Made by a program: the position numbers and the translations under genes
Assembly (NCBI GenBank): GCA_027627225.1
Contig: CM051033.1
Span: 46,898,016-46,962,015, forward strand
Direction of reading: 5' to 3'
Source: Congeria kusceri
Taxonomy: Eukaryota; Mollusca; Bivalvia; Myida; Dreissenidae
Length of the DNA stretch: 64,000 nt
Notes under the pieces: generated by a model
Seen by the model: the letters and a program-made list of their open reading frames with translations, nothing else
Databases searched by the model: none
Told to the model about the DNA's origin: nothing
Shown: piece after piece, positions 50,801-58,495 of the stretch
How the letters are laid out: each line of letters begins with the position of its first letter
How positions within the stretch are numbered: the first letter of the stretch is position 1

Positions 50801-53800
50801 ATACACATGCCTATCTATATAACGGGCAAGTGGGCTTCAGATTTGTTATTGACAAGAAAAACGATCAAGAGTTCGACTCCTACAAAGAACGGTCAAGTTG
50901 ATATCTCACAATGAGCAAAAGTTTTAGCTCTACCCCAGAAGCTGGGTGGCACCATAAGCATTAGTCTCGTAAATGGAGCTTAGCTAGAAAAGACATATTT
51001 AAACTACATGTAAGCAGATGCCAACAACGTGTGTTGCAAAGCCGTGGTGAGTTATTAAGCAATTTGGGATATTATGACTACCTGTATGTTTAATAGGCTT
51101 CCAGACTTCAGAGACAGAAAATGCAGGTCATATGACTGATTATCTGGAATCTAGAAATACAGGTCATATGACTGATGATCCGGAATCTAGAAATACAGGT
51201 CATATGACTGATGATCCGGAATCTAGAAATACAGGTCATATGACTGATGATCCGCAATCTAGAAATATAGCTATGAATACGGTCAGACTTCACAAGATAG
51301 CACATGGAACCCATATAACTTAGAATAATGGATGCGGAAATATATCTAAAGAATATCAGATGAGCGCTCAAAGTTCAGTATGACAGTAGAGGTCGGTCAT
51401 ATTCTCAGCATAGGGATATGAAAGCACTGGGTAAGGTTTACACATGTAGCTATGAACTGTGAAGAGTTCACAATGACAGATCGGTCGGTCATAGTACTTA
51501 GGTTATGGATGTGGAAATAGAGTGAATGAATACGTTCAGATTTCACAAGAAAGACATTGCAGGCCATATTACTCAGGATAGGGATGTGGTCCCGGTAGTA
51601 GTATCCTCCCGACGCCGGTTTTTCCGCCACCAAGTCCTGGCGTCCTTCGTAACCAAGGCGGTACACGTTCGTGTAGCCATTGGACCACGTGACCTCAGCG
51701 GCGTCGCGGTCGGTGTCCGGGCTGAAGTTGACGATCGCGATCACATTGCCGGTCTTGCCCTCACCCCCTGTAGAAAAGAAATGCGCATTTTAGGGACACT
51801 TTAAAGATTAGAAAGCATTAAGAGAGCGCAGACTTACGTAGTAGGTAGACTTACGTACTAAGATAAGTAGGTAGCCTACTTAAAAATTGATTCTTTTGTT
51901 ATTGCTATGGTACAACAAGAAGCATCTGATAATTTGTGATTTAAGGAGTGATACGTTACTACGACCTAATTTTGAGGTTCTAAGGAGAGATACGTTACTA
52001 AGACCTAATTTTGAGGTCCTAAGGAGAGATGGGTTACTACGACCAAATTTTGAGGTCCTAAGGAGAGATACGTTACTACGACCTAATTTTGAGGTCCTAA
52101 GGAGAGATACGTTACTACGACCTAATTTTGAGGTTCTAAGGAGAGATACGTTACTACGACCTAATTTTGAGGTTCTAAGGAGAGATACGTTACTACGACC
52201 TAATTTTGAGGTCCTAAGGAGAGATGGGTTACTACGACCTAATTTTCAGGTTCTAAGGAGAGATACGTTACTACGACCTAAGTTTGAGGTCCTAAGGAGA
52301 GATACGTTACTACGACCTTATTTTGAGATCCTATCACAAAATGTGTAGGGCAATGGAACATGCGACACCGTCAACCATGCGCGTCTGCGATACAGTCGAC
52401 CATAATTAGAAGCGTCAGCGACAAAGTCAAACCATGCGTCTCGGCGACACAGTCGACCATTATACGCATCAGCAACAAAGTCCAACCATGCGTCTCGGCG
52501 ACACAGTCGACCATTATACGCATCAGCAACAAAGTCCAACCATGCGTCTCGGCGACACAGTCGACCATAATACGCATCAGCAACAAAGTCCAACCATGCG
52601 CCTCGGCGACACAGTCGGAACATGCGCGTCAGCGGCATTGAGCCGCGTTACGTACCGTCTTGATCCGGCCACCGCCAGTCGGGTCCCCGGTGCACTTTCG
52701 AGTTTTCAAACACTCCCATCGCCTTCAGACGCTTGCTGATCTCTCTCTTCGGGACCACCGCTCTACATAATGAAGGCCTCGGATACATTAGCAAGTTAAT
52801 AGTAATAGGCTGGTGAAAAATACACTGGGTTTAAAATGCTAGAACGCGCAACAAGTATTTTTTTTCATATTGAGAGAATAATGAAATAATATTTGTGGAT
52901 ATTAAGATTGTATGTTTACATAAATATTTCTATGATATGCGAAGCATCGTTCAGTTTGTTCGTTATTCTTCCCCGCCTCTTGACTTCAAAAGGTTCTTAG
53001 TCTTATTCAAAATGATTGACCAATGAAATTCAAGATATATATGCAACAGCCTTTTTGGAATGGCAACATTTTTAATACGGTAAGTAAATAAGTTCGAGAA
53101 CTTTAAACGTCGAGGAGCCTGTAACTTATACTACAACTATTCTAAAAATAAGTCTTAAATACACGAAAAAGCCAGTCAAAACACGCCTTTTTCTGACATA
53201 TTTGGGAAAATGTGCCTGGTTTGAAATGGAGAATTTCTCAATTTCTTAAAATTTGCCAACTTGGGGAAAATAATGTATAGGTAGATATTGATGTCAGTCT
53301 CCATCTTCAATCTGTTTTTTTTTTTTAAATATTTCTTCGTATAATTATCTTCATAACTGTCAAAATGTCAAACCAAACACTGTATCAGAGGGGAATTTAA
53401 TTTAGACTTCGGAAAAAAACAGCCATATTTTGCATTAGGAATGGGTCAGATATTTTGACCCGTGAGGCTTATAGAAAAGGCCTGCAAAATCAACTCTTTT
53501 ATGTGACCATCATTTTCATTGGTCAATATCGTAAGTTTAAACTATGATTGAGATTAAGAACCTTCGCAGCCAGGCGCCGTGTCCACACAGACTATGATTA
53601 ACTCTAGGGTCAAGACCAGTCTTAGCCGTGCTTGATCTTTTGTGAAATCGTGAAAAAGGCCCGTATTCACAAAGCTCCTTAGGGAAAACTTAATCAAATA
53701 CATGTATCTTAATTTCATAAAATTCCGTACGTCTGCGGTTGTTTCATGCATGGGTCGTCTGACATTAAAATGTTTCAGCTAGTAAATATTGCTAAGATGT

Positions 53801-56579
53801 TTCATATTTTACACTTTTGTAAACAGAAATCATCGGATTTCATAGAAAAATTCAACTGAAATTGTCACTTAACACAACTTAAAGATTAAGATTTCCCTTA
53901 GGAGCTTTGTGAATACTGGCCCAAGCCGTTACCCCTTGCTAAGATCAGGCGTGTCGTGGCGGGTGAAGTCGTGCTTGGTGTCGTGCTTGTCTCTGTTGTA
54001 GCAGTCCGAGCACAGCGCCACTTCCGGGCACTTCCGGCACACCCACAGTATGCCGAATATCCGATCAGCGCTACAGCCATCGCACTTCTTGTCGTGCCTC
54101 ACTCCTGATGCAACAGACGACATTTTAAACGCTAATAAGTATACACAGGGCAAGACGTTTGACGTACATACATGTTTACATGTTACCGGGTCTGTGTAAC
54201 AGTTGTAATTAATATGGACACAATGATTAATGATTTATAATGTATACAAATACAATATTTATCCAATGCAGGTCGCAGAAGAATGAATATTTCAACGGAA
54301 CAAAATAAACAAGCGTTGTCACGGTAAGTGACGAATGCCCCCGAATATGTTTTTGACAGAAAAAAGAGTCAGGTCCTTGTACTCTGCACTTCCTCTCAAA
54401 GACCTCTATAAGTATATGAAGTATCATGTGAATCCCTTCCATAATTTTAAGAGTTATGCTCCGCACAAGCAAATTACACTATGTAGTTATGCTCTGCACA
54501 AGAAAAATGAGCAATAAGTCAGTACATATTGTAGAAAATGTTATGGTTATTGTACTCTGAACTTCCTGTCAACGTCTTTTATCAATATATTCGTTTTATT
54601 TTAATTCTCCTCACTACTAATGGAGTTATACTCCGCACAAGAAAATTAACCAAAAGGCAATAACTCCGTAAATATTGAAGGATGAGTTATGGTCCTTGTA
54701 CCTGCACTTCCTTTCAACGTCCTCTATCATTATATGAAGTATAATTTGAATTCTTTCAAAACTCCGCACAAGAAGCTGGACGGCCGGACAGAAGGAAAGA
54801 CGGACGAACGATGCGATTACTATATGCCCCCGAAGCTCCCTTCGGGGGCATAAAAGTAATAAAGGAATTAGTGAAACATGCCATAGTTATTTGTTTAAAT
54901 ATATAACAGGACTCTTTCGCACAGTGTCTGTGACGCTATTTATACATGAATGGGTCGTTTGAAATGATATACTGGTTTCTAACCTATACTCGCGTTGTCT
55001 AGTATGCGGAGGTCATGAGAGTTCTCGTATCCCGCCCGGTACACGTTCCTATCCCCGCTGTCCCACTGGACTATCACGCAGTTCTGCGGATACGAGTCAC
55101 CATCCTGCAAGAATAAGGCGCGAAATAAAATTCATAATGTGTTTATTATTTGTTTAACGCATCCACCGTACAATATTTTTTAAATCCGAACAAACTGAAA
55201 TAAAATCCATAGTTCATGCATTTGAAAGTCCTGAAGCAGCAATACTGAATTGTATGACCAATTTGTTGTCAGTGTTAGCCAAATGAAACAAAAACGGTAC
55301 TGGTGGTGTGGCATGGAGTTGTCATGAAAACATTTTTTTTCATGGATGTGTCATAACAACTATATTAAACTTTATATTTCAAATTTAAGTACTACTACTA
55401 CTTAATACTTCGTATTAAATGGACTTGTTCACAGATTTTCGCATTTTTGAAGTATGCCATTAAATGTCTTAACTTGACAGATTTAAGCATCGGAACTAAA
55501 AAGCTCAAGTATAATAACAAGAAAGTATCTAGAAAAAAAGAAACTAAAAAAATTGGTCCCACCGGGGTTCGAACCCGGGACTTCCGGATTAAAAGGCTAT
55601 CTCCTTAACCACTCGGCCATTCCGACTTCTTTATGTCACCATGCATTATTTATTTTATGTAAGTGTTCCACGTGATGTCAACAGTTTTAACGAAATAACA
55701 GAAACACTCCAAATTATTCCAACGTTCAGCGTTACAAACGCTTTATAATTTTATCAATTTCAACTGATGATTACTCATAAACAAAACGGTGTTTACAGTA
55801 TATTTCTAGGTCCGTAGTGTTATTTTGCTCCCTTGTATACACTGTTCTTTTACTTTTGGAATCGGTGACAAAACGTTGAAAAATTGTCAATTCGTCAATC
55901 GGTTAACAGGTCCCTTTAAGACATTCACGTGCGCACGCAAAAAAAAAAAAAAATATTTCACCTCCATGCCAGCGTAGAAATGACCTAAAAATAAACAAGG
56001 AGACAAACTGACCAGATATTGTAGCGATAAAATTGAATCAATCAATGACATGCTTAACTTACTTTGTATATGCTTGTATTCATTCATTTGCCCCGGAGTA
56101 GTTTTCCAATTTACACTCATTGACATTGTAAGAGCGGCAATTTTCAATTGTACACGTATTTGTTTTTCCACAGCCCATATCCATCACTTTTGCAAGAAAA
56201 TCAGTTTGAAACAATCGATAACAAATAAATACCCTTACGCAGACGACATAACCACAATAAATTAATATAAATCAATATTTAAATAACAATAGAAACTTGA
56301 TGAAACTTTTAAAAGTTGAAATTTTACGTTTTATAGAGATAAAAAGCCGGACGAATGTTATTATAAACCTAAAAAAGAACACAGTTTGATACTGCACACC
56401 AAATAGTTATACCACAACGGGCGTTGGGGTAGTATCAAAACGAGTGCAAAACTGACACTGACCTTGACCCCACAAATCTCCACGACCGTTCCCACGTGAC
56501 CTTCGCCGCCATCTTGGTCACCGAAGTCCGGACTCCATGACGGCCCTCGGACAACGCGCATGCCTACTTGGACGGTCAT
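35748..56579 (-). CDS. MIB2: Mind-bomb-2-like E3 ubiquitin-protein ligase
   Basis: Twenty minus-strand exons join in frame to about 945 aa (human MIB2 is about 1,000). Order: MIB/HERC2 domain 1 (residues 1-80; [21 protein letters not shown]), ZZ finger (about 83-130; CDGC, CRKC, CSDCY), MIB/HERC2 domain 2 (about 158-238; [17 protein letters not shown]), a Ser/Thr/Pro-rich linker with GYTPPS repeats, two REP/SH3-like modules (about 316-464), ankyrin repeats (about 470-757), a disordered Ala/Gly/Ser segment, and one C3HC4 RING (about 897-938) before the end. MIB proteins are cytoplasmic RING ligases that ubiquitinate Notch ligands and other targets. Unlike vertebrate MIB2, which has more than one RING, only one is visible. 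The RING is split between exons 19 and 20, and the exon 18-19 junction is uncertain. The start matches the family N-terminus. Introns are rich in private minisatellites and MITEs. Confidence 0.92.
36065..36475. repeat. Dispersed repeat with a (CCGA)n tail
   Basis: Begins ACAAGAGCTGTTTGCCCCCT, has two diverged units with GGGCCATAATTCCACA / GGGCAATAACTCCACA and AAGTTTGGTGAA(A/G)ATCAG, and ends in ACCGACCGACCGACCGAC. Followed by a 14-base or longer G run at about 36,480. In the last MIB2-like intron. Confidence 0.6.
36917..37363. mobile_element. MITE with tRNA-like core, copy B
   Basis: Starts AAAGGGGCTTGTTCACAGAT and ends CTGTGAACAGGTCCTTT. The tRNA-like part is at about 37,050-37,120 (minus strand GTCAGAATCACCGAGTGGTA). 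447 bp. Lies in the last MIB2-like intron, about 130 bp from exon 19. Confidence 0.75.
37491..37539 (-). CDS. MIB2: MIB2-like exon 19, first half of RING
   Basis: Reads [16 protein letters not shown], giving the first C-x2-C pair of the RING. The short version uses acceptor TCTGCAG (exon end at 37,539) and fits the phase of exon 18. A longer version from acceptor TTTAAGCAG (37,588) is open but needs a phase-0 donor. The donor must be GTTCGT for the RING frame to continue, which is weak; a GTAACT just after it breaks the frame unless exon 20 starts later. Confidence 0.6.
38156..38303. repeat. Foldback inverted repeat, arms about 70 bp
   Basis: The left arm (from GATCTGACACTCGTTGTAAT) and right arm (to ACAACTCGTGTTAGATC) are reverse complements at roughly 85 percent by eye and meet around GCTCGCCAAAGGCTCGC. 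Transcribed, it would form a long hairpin. In MIB2-like intron 18. Confidence 0.8.
38893..39143 (-). CDS. MIB2: MIB2-like exon 18, disordered linker
   Basis: A Gly/Ala/Ser/Asp-rich stretch without hydrophobic core (such as [17 protein letters not shown]). The donor is uncertain: GTAAGA after 38,893 or GTGAGC after 38,929, both in phase 1. The frame runs open beyond either. Confidence 0.65.
40435..40583 (-). CDS. MIB2: MIB2-like exon 17
   Basis: Post-ankyrin linker: [20 protein letters not shown] and [18 protein letters not shown]. Ends in phase 2 at GTATGT. Confidence 0.85.
41506..41579 (-). CDS. MIB2: MIB2-like exon 16
   Basis: Last ankyrin piece: [20 protein letters not shown] and ETKDD. 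74 bp, donor GTGAGT. Confidence 0.87.
41784..41886 (-). CDS. MIB2: MIB2-like exon 15
   Basis: Ankyrin repeat: [20 protein letters not shown] and [11 protein letters not shown]. Donor GTAGGT in phase 1. Confidence 0.9.
41945..42060. repeat. Short dispersed repeat, relative of 10,240
   Basis: Contains GGCTTAATGCAAGTCGTCCC and TGCATTAAGCCCGGGTTTCC, an imperfect inverted pair, the second shared with 10,380-10,400. In MIB2-like intron 14. Confidence 0.55.
42310..42710. repeat. Dispersed repeat with an internal 19-bp tandem
   Basis: Shares TACTCCGCTCAGGATCGGAA and TTTATTGGGTAGTTTAACAA with 28,480-28,700 (and inverted 2,430-2,545). Within it, GGAACTACGAGGGTCATCC is repeated about four and a half times at 42,429-42,514, one copy shortened. 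Confidence 0.65.
42822..42951 (-). CDS. MIB2: MIB2-like exon 14
   Basis: Ankyrin repeat: [20 protein letters not shown] and LVEE, preceded by an Arg/Lys-rich helix. Donor GTATGG. Confidence 0.9.
43453..43607 (-). CDS. MIB2: MIB2-like exon 13
   Basis: Ankyrin repeats: [20 protein letters not shown] and [14 protein letters not shown]. Ends two bases into a Thr codon at GTATGT. Confidence 0.9.
43993..44149 (-). CDS. MIB2: MIB2-like exon 12
   Basis: Ankyrin repeats: [20 protein letters not shown] and [20 protein letters not shown]. Donor GTAGCC, phase 0. Confidence 0.9.
44404..44800. repeat. 21-bp minisatellite, about 19 copies
   Basis: Unit like ATCAAGTTCGACTATGACAT plus one base, diverged at the TGAC/TAAC positions. 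Because 21 is a multiple of three, the minus strand is open for 124 codons and reads a heptad (VELDYVI). No start context, splice site or conservation supports translation. In MIB2-like intron 11. Confidence 0.9.
45068..45222 (-). CDS. MIB2: MIB2-like exon 11
   Basis: Ankyrin repeats: [20 protein letters not shown] and [10 protein letters not shown]. The acceptor TCTACGCAG lies at the edge of a tandem array that repeats acceptor-like sequences (45,218-45,500). Confidence 0.88.
45218..45500. repeat. Tandem array of splice-acceptor-like units
   Basis: Units of about 33 bp share a word like AATCCTGCGCAGAGAAAG followed by AACTTGTAA. On the minus strand each unit reads as a pyrimidine tract and GCAG followed by GATTT, that is, a copy of the real exon 11 acceptor (TCTACGCAG then ATTTTC). 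At least four strong acceptor look-alikes lie upstream of the true one. Confidence 0.75.
45782..45885 (-). CDS. MIB2: MIB2-like exon 10
   Basis: [20 protein letters not shown] then [10 protein letters not shown]: linker and the beginning of the ankyrin region. Donor GTACGT in phase 0. Confidence 0.88.
45906..46829. mobile_element. MITE with tRNA-like core, copy C, interrupted
   Basis: Left end TTGTTCACAGGTTTTCGTAT, right end ACTGTGAACAGGTCCCTTTA. A second element is nested inside at 46,005-46,415. The tRNA-like part is at about 46,437-46,507 (minus strand TTGGCCGAGCGGTTTGCGCG). The left inverted repeat is worn. In MIB2-like intron 9. Confidence 0.7.
46005..46415. mobile_element. Nested element ending in a GGGGGCATAA hairpin
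   Basis: Starts ACAAGAACTAGAGATATGTG, has two diverged units (each with GCACCAAAATA-CCAGGTGCAC), then GACGGACGGACGAACAAGG and a terminal hairpin around ATGCCCCCCTCTAAAGTGGG. The same tail type is at 47,820-48,063 and 54,330-54,855. Its insertion splits MITE copy C, which must therefore be older. Confidence 0.7.
47235..47373 (-). CDS. MIB2: MIB2-like exon 9
   Basis: [20 protein letters not shown] and [13 protein letters not shown]: second half of REP module 2 and a short linker. Confidence 0.9.
47820..48063. repeat. GGGGGCATAA-hairpin element, short copy
   Basis: Contains AAGGTCAAGGTCAAAGT, a run of GGACGGAC, then CACTATATGCCTCCTGCATC and CCGGGGGCATAAAA. In MIB2-like intron 8. Confidence 0.55.
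48172..48276 (-). CDS. MIB2: MIB2-like exon 8
   Basis: [20 protein letters not shown] then [10 protein letters not shown]: first half of REP module 2. 35 codons in phase 0, the same length and phase as exon 7. Confidence 0.9.
48295..49920. repeat. 34-bp-type minisatellite filling an intron
   Basis: About 45-48 diverged units of about 34 bp built from TGACATGACACGGCTTAGTT and TAGCGGCAAATGGC-like words. It starts within about 20 bp of the exon 8 acceptor and ends about 27 bp before the exon 7 donor, so nearly the whole intron is array. Short frames in it are artefacts. Confidence 0.92.
49947..50051 (-). CDS. MIB2: MIB2-like exon 7
   Basis: [20 protein letters not shown] and [11 protein letters not shown]: second half of REP module 1. 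35 codons, donor GTGAGT. The next intron is almost entirely a minisatellite. Confidence 0.9.
50443..50774 (-). CDS. MIB2: MIB2-like exon 6
   Basis: The longest exon. It begins [17 protein letters not shown], runs through a low-complexity linker with repeated GY(T/Q)-type motifs such as GYTPPS and GYQTQSS, and ends with [20 protein letters not shown] and GAWNPRMAE, the first half of REP module 1. The expanded linker has no clear match in vertebrate MIB2. Confidence 0.9.
51121..51270. repeat. 36-bp tandem repeat, about four copies
   Basis: GGTCATATGACTGATGATCC with GGAATCTAGAAATACA at a 36-bp step. In MIB2-like intron 5. Confidence 0.88.
51573..51767 (-). CDS. MIB2: MIB2-like exon 5
   Basis: [35 protein letters not shown] and [10 protein letters not shown] complete MIB/HERC2 domain 2. 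Donor GTAATA in phase 1. Confidence 0.92.
51943..52336. repeat. 39-bp minisatellite, about ten copies, open in frame
   Basis: Units contain GAGATACGTTACTACGACCT and AATTTTGAGGTCCTAAG. The 39-bp period keeps the plus strand open and reads [13 protein letters not shown] ten times. It lies antisense in MIB2-like intron 4 and has no sign of being a gene. Confidence 0.92.
52358..52636. repeat. 54-bp minisatellite, about five copies
   Basis: Units contain CATGCGTCTCGGCGACACAG, TCGACCATTATACGCATCAG and CAACAAAGTCCAAC. It adjoins the 39-bp array in the same MIB2-like intron and stops about 20 bp before the exon 4 donor. Confidence 0.9.
52656..52762 (-). CDS. MIB2: MIB2-like exon 4
   Basis: Linker, then [18 protein letters not shown], the start of MIB/HERC2 domain 2. 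Donor GTACGT. Acceptor TATGTAG, chosen so that the frame continues. Confidence 0.88.
53933..54104 (-). CDS. MIB2: MIB2-like exon 3, ZZ zinc finger
   Basis: [11 protein letters not shown], then [18 protein letters not shown] and HDFTRHDTP supply the Cys and His ligands of a ZZ finger. The acceptor ends in ATCAG; the donor is GTAACG. Confidence 0.93.
54330..54855. repeat. GGGGGCATAA-hairpin element, longer copy
   Basis: Starts near AATGCCCCCGAATATG and has three diverged units with TCCTTGTACTCTGCACTTCC. It ends with CGGACAGAAGGAAAGACGGA and a hairpin around ATGCCCCCGAAGCTCCCTTC and GGGGGCATAAAA. In MIB2-like intron 2. Confidence 0.65.
54984..55104 (-). CDS. MIB2: MIB2-like exon 2
   Basis: Second half of MIB/HERC2 domain 1: [20 protein letters not shown] followed by [10 protein letters not shown]. 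Acceptor TTGCAG, donor GTTAGA; ends in phase 1. Confidence 0.9.
55417..55917. mobile_element. MITE with tRNA-like core, copy D
   Basis: Left end AAATGGACTTGTTCACAGAT, right end GTTAACAGGTCCCTTT. The tRNA-like part (about 55,558-55,627, minus strand) is the best preserved: GTCGGAATGGCCGAGTGGTT and GTCCCGGGTTCGAACCCCGG, giving clear A and B boxes. The anticodon arm does not pair well, so it is not a working tRNA. In MIB2-like intron 1. Confidence 0.8.
56463..56579 (-). CDS. MIB2: MIB2-like exon 1
   Basis: ATG then [20 protein letters not shown] and [19 protein letters not shown], the first half of MIB/HERC2 domain 1. 39 codons; donor GTCAGT. The ATG is the first in frame and matches family starts. 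Confidence 0.9.
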
Positions 56580-56607
56580 CCTGGACTAGAGACTGTTGAT
56601 ATATATG

Positions 56608-56870
56608 AACCGTTAAAGTGAGTTCTGAACAATCGAGGACAATCCCACTAAATTCATTTCTGTACCAGTGTGGACAGTCCCACTCAACCGAGTCCTGAAC
56701 CGGTGATTCCAAACCAGTGTGTTCAATCAAAACTAACGTGATTACTGAACGGTTGTGTGAAATTCCACTAAAGTAATAACTGAACGGTTGTGGACGATCC
56801 CACTATTATCATTTTAAGTGATTCATGAATCGATGTGACCAATTCCACTGAAACTTACTAGTACTCCCAT
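56608..56870. repeat. Degenerate tandem repeat upstream of the MIB2-like start
   Basis: About six diverged units of 40-45 bp with words like GTGATTACTGAACGGTTGTG, GACAATTCCACTAAA and AGTCCTGAACCGGTG. It starts about 30 bp upstream of the MIB2-like ATG, so it forms the 5' UTR, a 5' intron or the promoter region of that gene. Confidence 0.6.
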
Positions 56871-57807
56871 GCCGGTATGGTCAATCCTTAAGAGAAACAT
56901 AGAGCCCGAGGTAAATCATACGATAAGTATTTCGCCGTTTAAAATTCGAAAACGAAACTAGCCAAACACCAGTGTTTTTTAATTCAGCAAATATATACCA
57001 CCCACCACACTAATATATGGTTACACTTTCATTCAGTTAATGCCAACTCAAGATTGTAGGTTAACATTTTTTGTTTAAAATCATTAAATGTGCTGTGAAG
57101 GCATATTTAATAGAATGAACACAGGTTATAACTATAAGCGAAAATAGAACATGAATTAACAATCAAGTAGCTGGACATTCAAGTTTGAAGACGAGCATTA
57201 AACTTCATGAATTTATACCAAAATGGTGGTAAATATTATCTAAATTTAGCTTTATTTAATACATGAAATTAATAAACACGCTTACCGTATAATTTGATTT
57301 TTACACATATTTTACTATGCAAACAAAATGTCATAAATGCACTAGAAAAATCCTGGGGAAAACACCTACAGATTTTCGATCTATATTTAGACAATGTGGG
57401 TTCCTATTGAATGACAAGATGATGTGTTTTTCGAGGAAAAAAATATTTTCCGCATTTCATAAAAATCCGTCTCACTACTTATATGCATTATGTGCGCATC
57501 GTAAAATTTAAAATCACTTAACGCCATTAATACATTATTCGCTCTGCATGTACATACAAAGTAATGGTTTTCTGTTCTTGTTATGACTGTCTACATACAA
57601 TCGGAAATGACTAGTCAAGTCTCTATTAATTAAAACAGAAAATTTAACTTGAATTTCTCATTTTGTGTAACGAATTTTTAGAAACAGATTTTGCTTGTAA
57701 AAATATAGCAAATTCGCAATTGTGTTTAGTGTTAATTTTTACTATGCAGTGCAAAATATTTAGTGATACTTTTAAACAGAGCGAAATTCGCTGTAACCCT
57801 ATAAATG

Positions 57808-58114
57808 AACCTTATCAATATTCCCCCCCCCCCCCCCCCGGGGAGGGCGGCGGGCAGACCCAGGGGAATTTGACTAATTTTATTTTTTGGGGTCTACTTC
57901 CCCACGCTAGAGCCAAACACTTTTGTCTAAATCCCCACAGTAGGAGATGCTTAGTGTATTAAAAGGCCCGGGATCTAAAATCCGACCAAATTCTACTTCC
58001 CGGGACACGGAATTCGGCGTGTCACATTCCCCCCTGTCGGGAATCGCTTTCAGTCTAAAATCCCCTATGACCGCCGCTCCCCCACCCTGGGGAAGATATT
58101 CATAGACCTGTGCA
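57808..58114. mobile_element. C-tract MITE, copy with both ends worn
   Basis: Left end CCTTATCAATATTCCCC and a run of about 18 C, inner blocks GGGGTCTACTTCCCCACGCT and TAAATCCCCACAGTAGGAGA as in 14,545-14,887, and a right end ATATTCATAGACCTGTGCATAA with a small insertion. Confidence 0.7.
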
Positions 58115-58288
58115 TAACCTTGTCAAGCAAATATTGTCCACATAAAAAGTAACTTAGTATGTGTACAGGGCCTGGCTGTACTTGTAAGCCCCGGGAAAAC
58201 ATTGAGATACTTTTTATATGGGCAATGTTTTCTAGCGAATTTAACCCCATATAAAAAGTAGCAATAAATTCGTTGCACGTCTGATTTA

Positions 58289-58495
58289 TGCACCTATCAA
58301 TATTTTCCATCAGGGAGGGGGGGGGGGGGGGTCAGCGGCATACAAACCCAGGGGAATTTGACTAATTTGATTGTTGAGGTCTAACTCCCCACCCTAGAGC
58401 CAAGCATTTGTGTCTAAATCCCCACTGTAGGGGGGAGATGTTTGGTGTATAAAATGGCCCGGGAGGCAAATATTACCGGGATCTAAACTCTCATC
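58289..58495. mobile_element. C-tract MITE, truncated copy
   Basis: Intact left end TGCACCTATCAATATTTTCC preceded by TTTA, a long G run, and the CCACCCTAGAGCCAAGCATT and AAATCCCCACTGTAGG blocks. Breaks off after GGGATCTAAACTCTC; the right half is missing. Confidence 0.7.

Noticed and set aside
55558..55627. tRNA-like gene with good A and B boxes on the minus strand
   Set aside because: The anticodon arm does not pair and the same block recurs in other copies of one MITE family, so it is part of the element.
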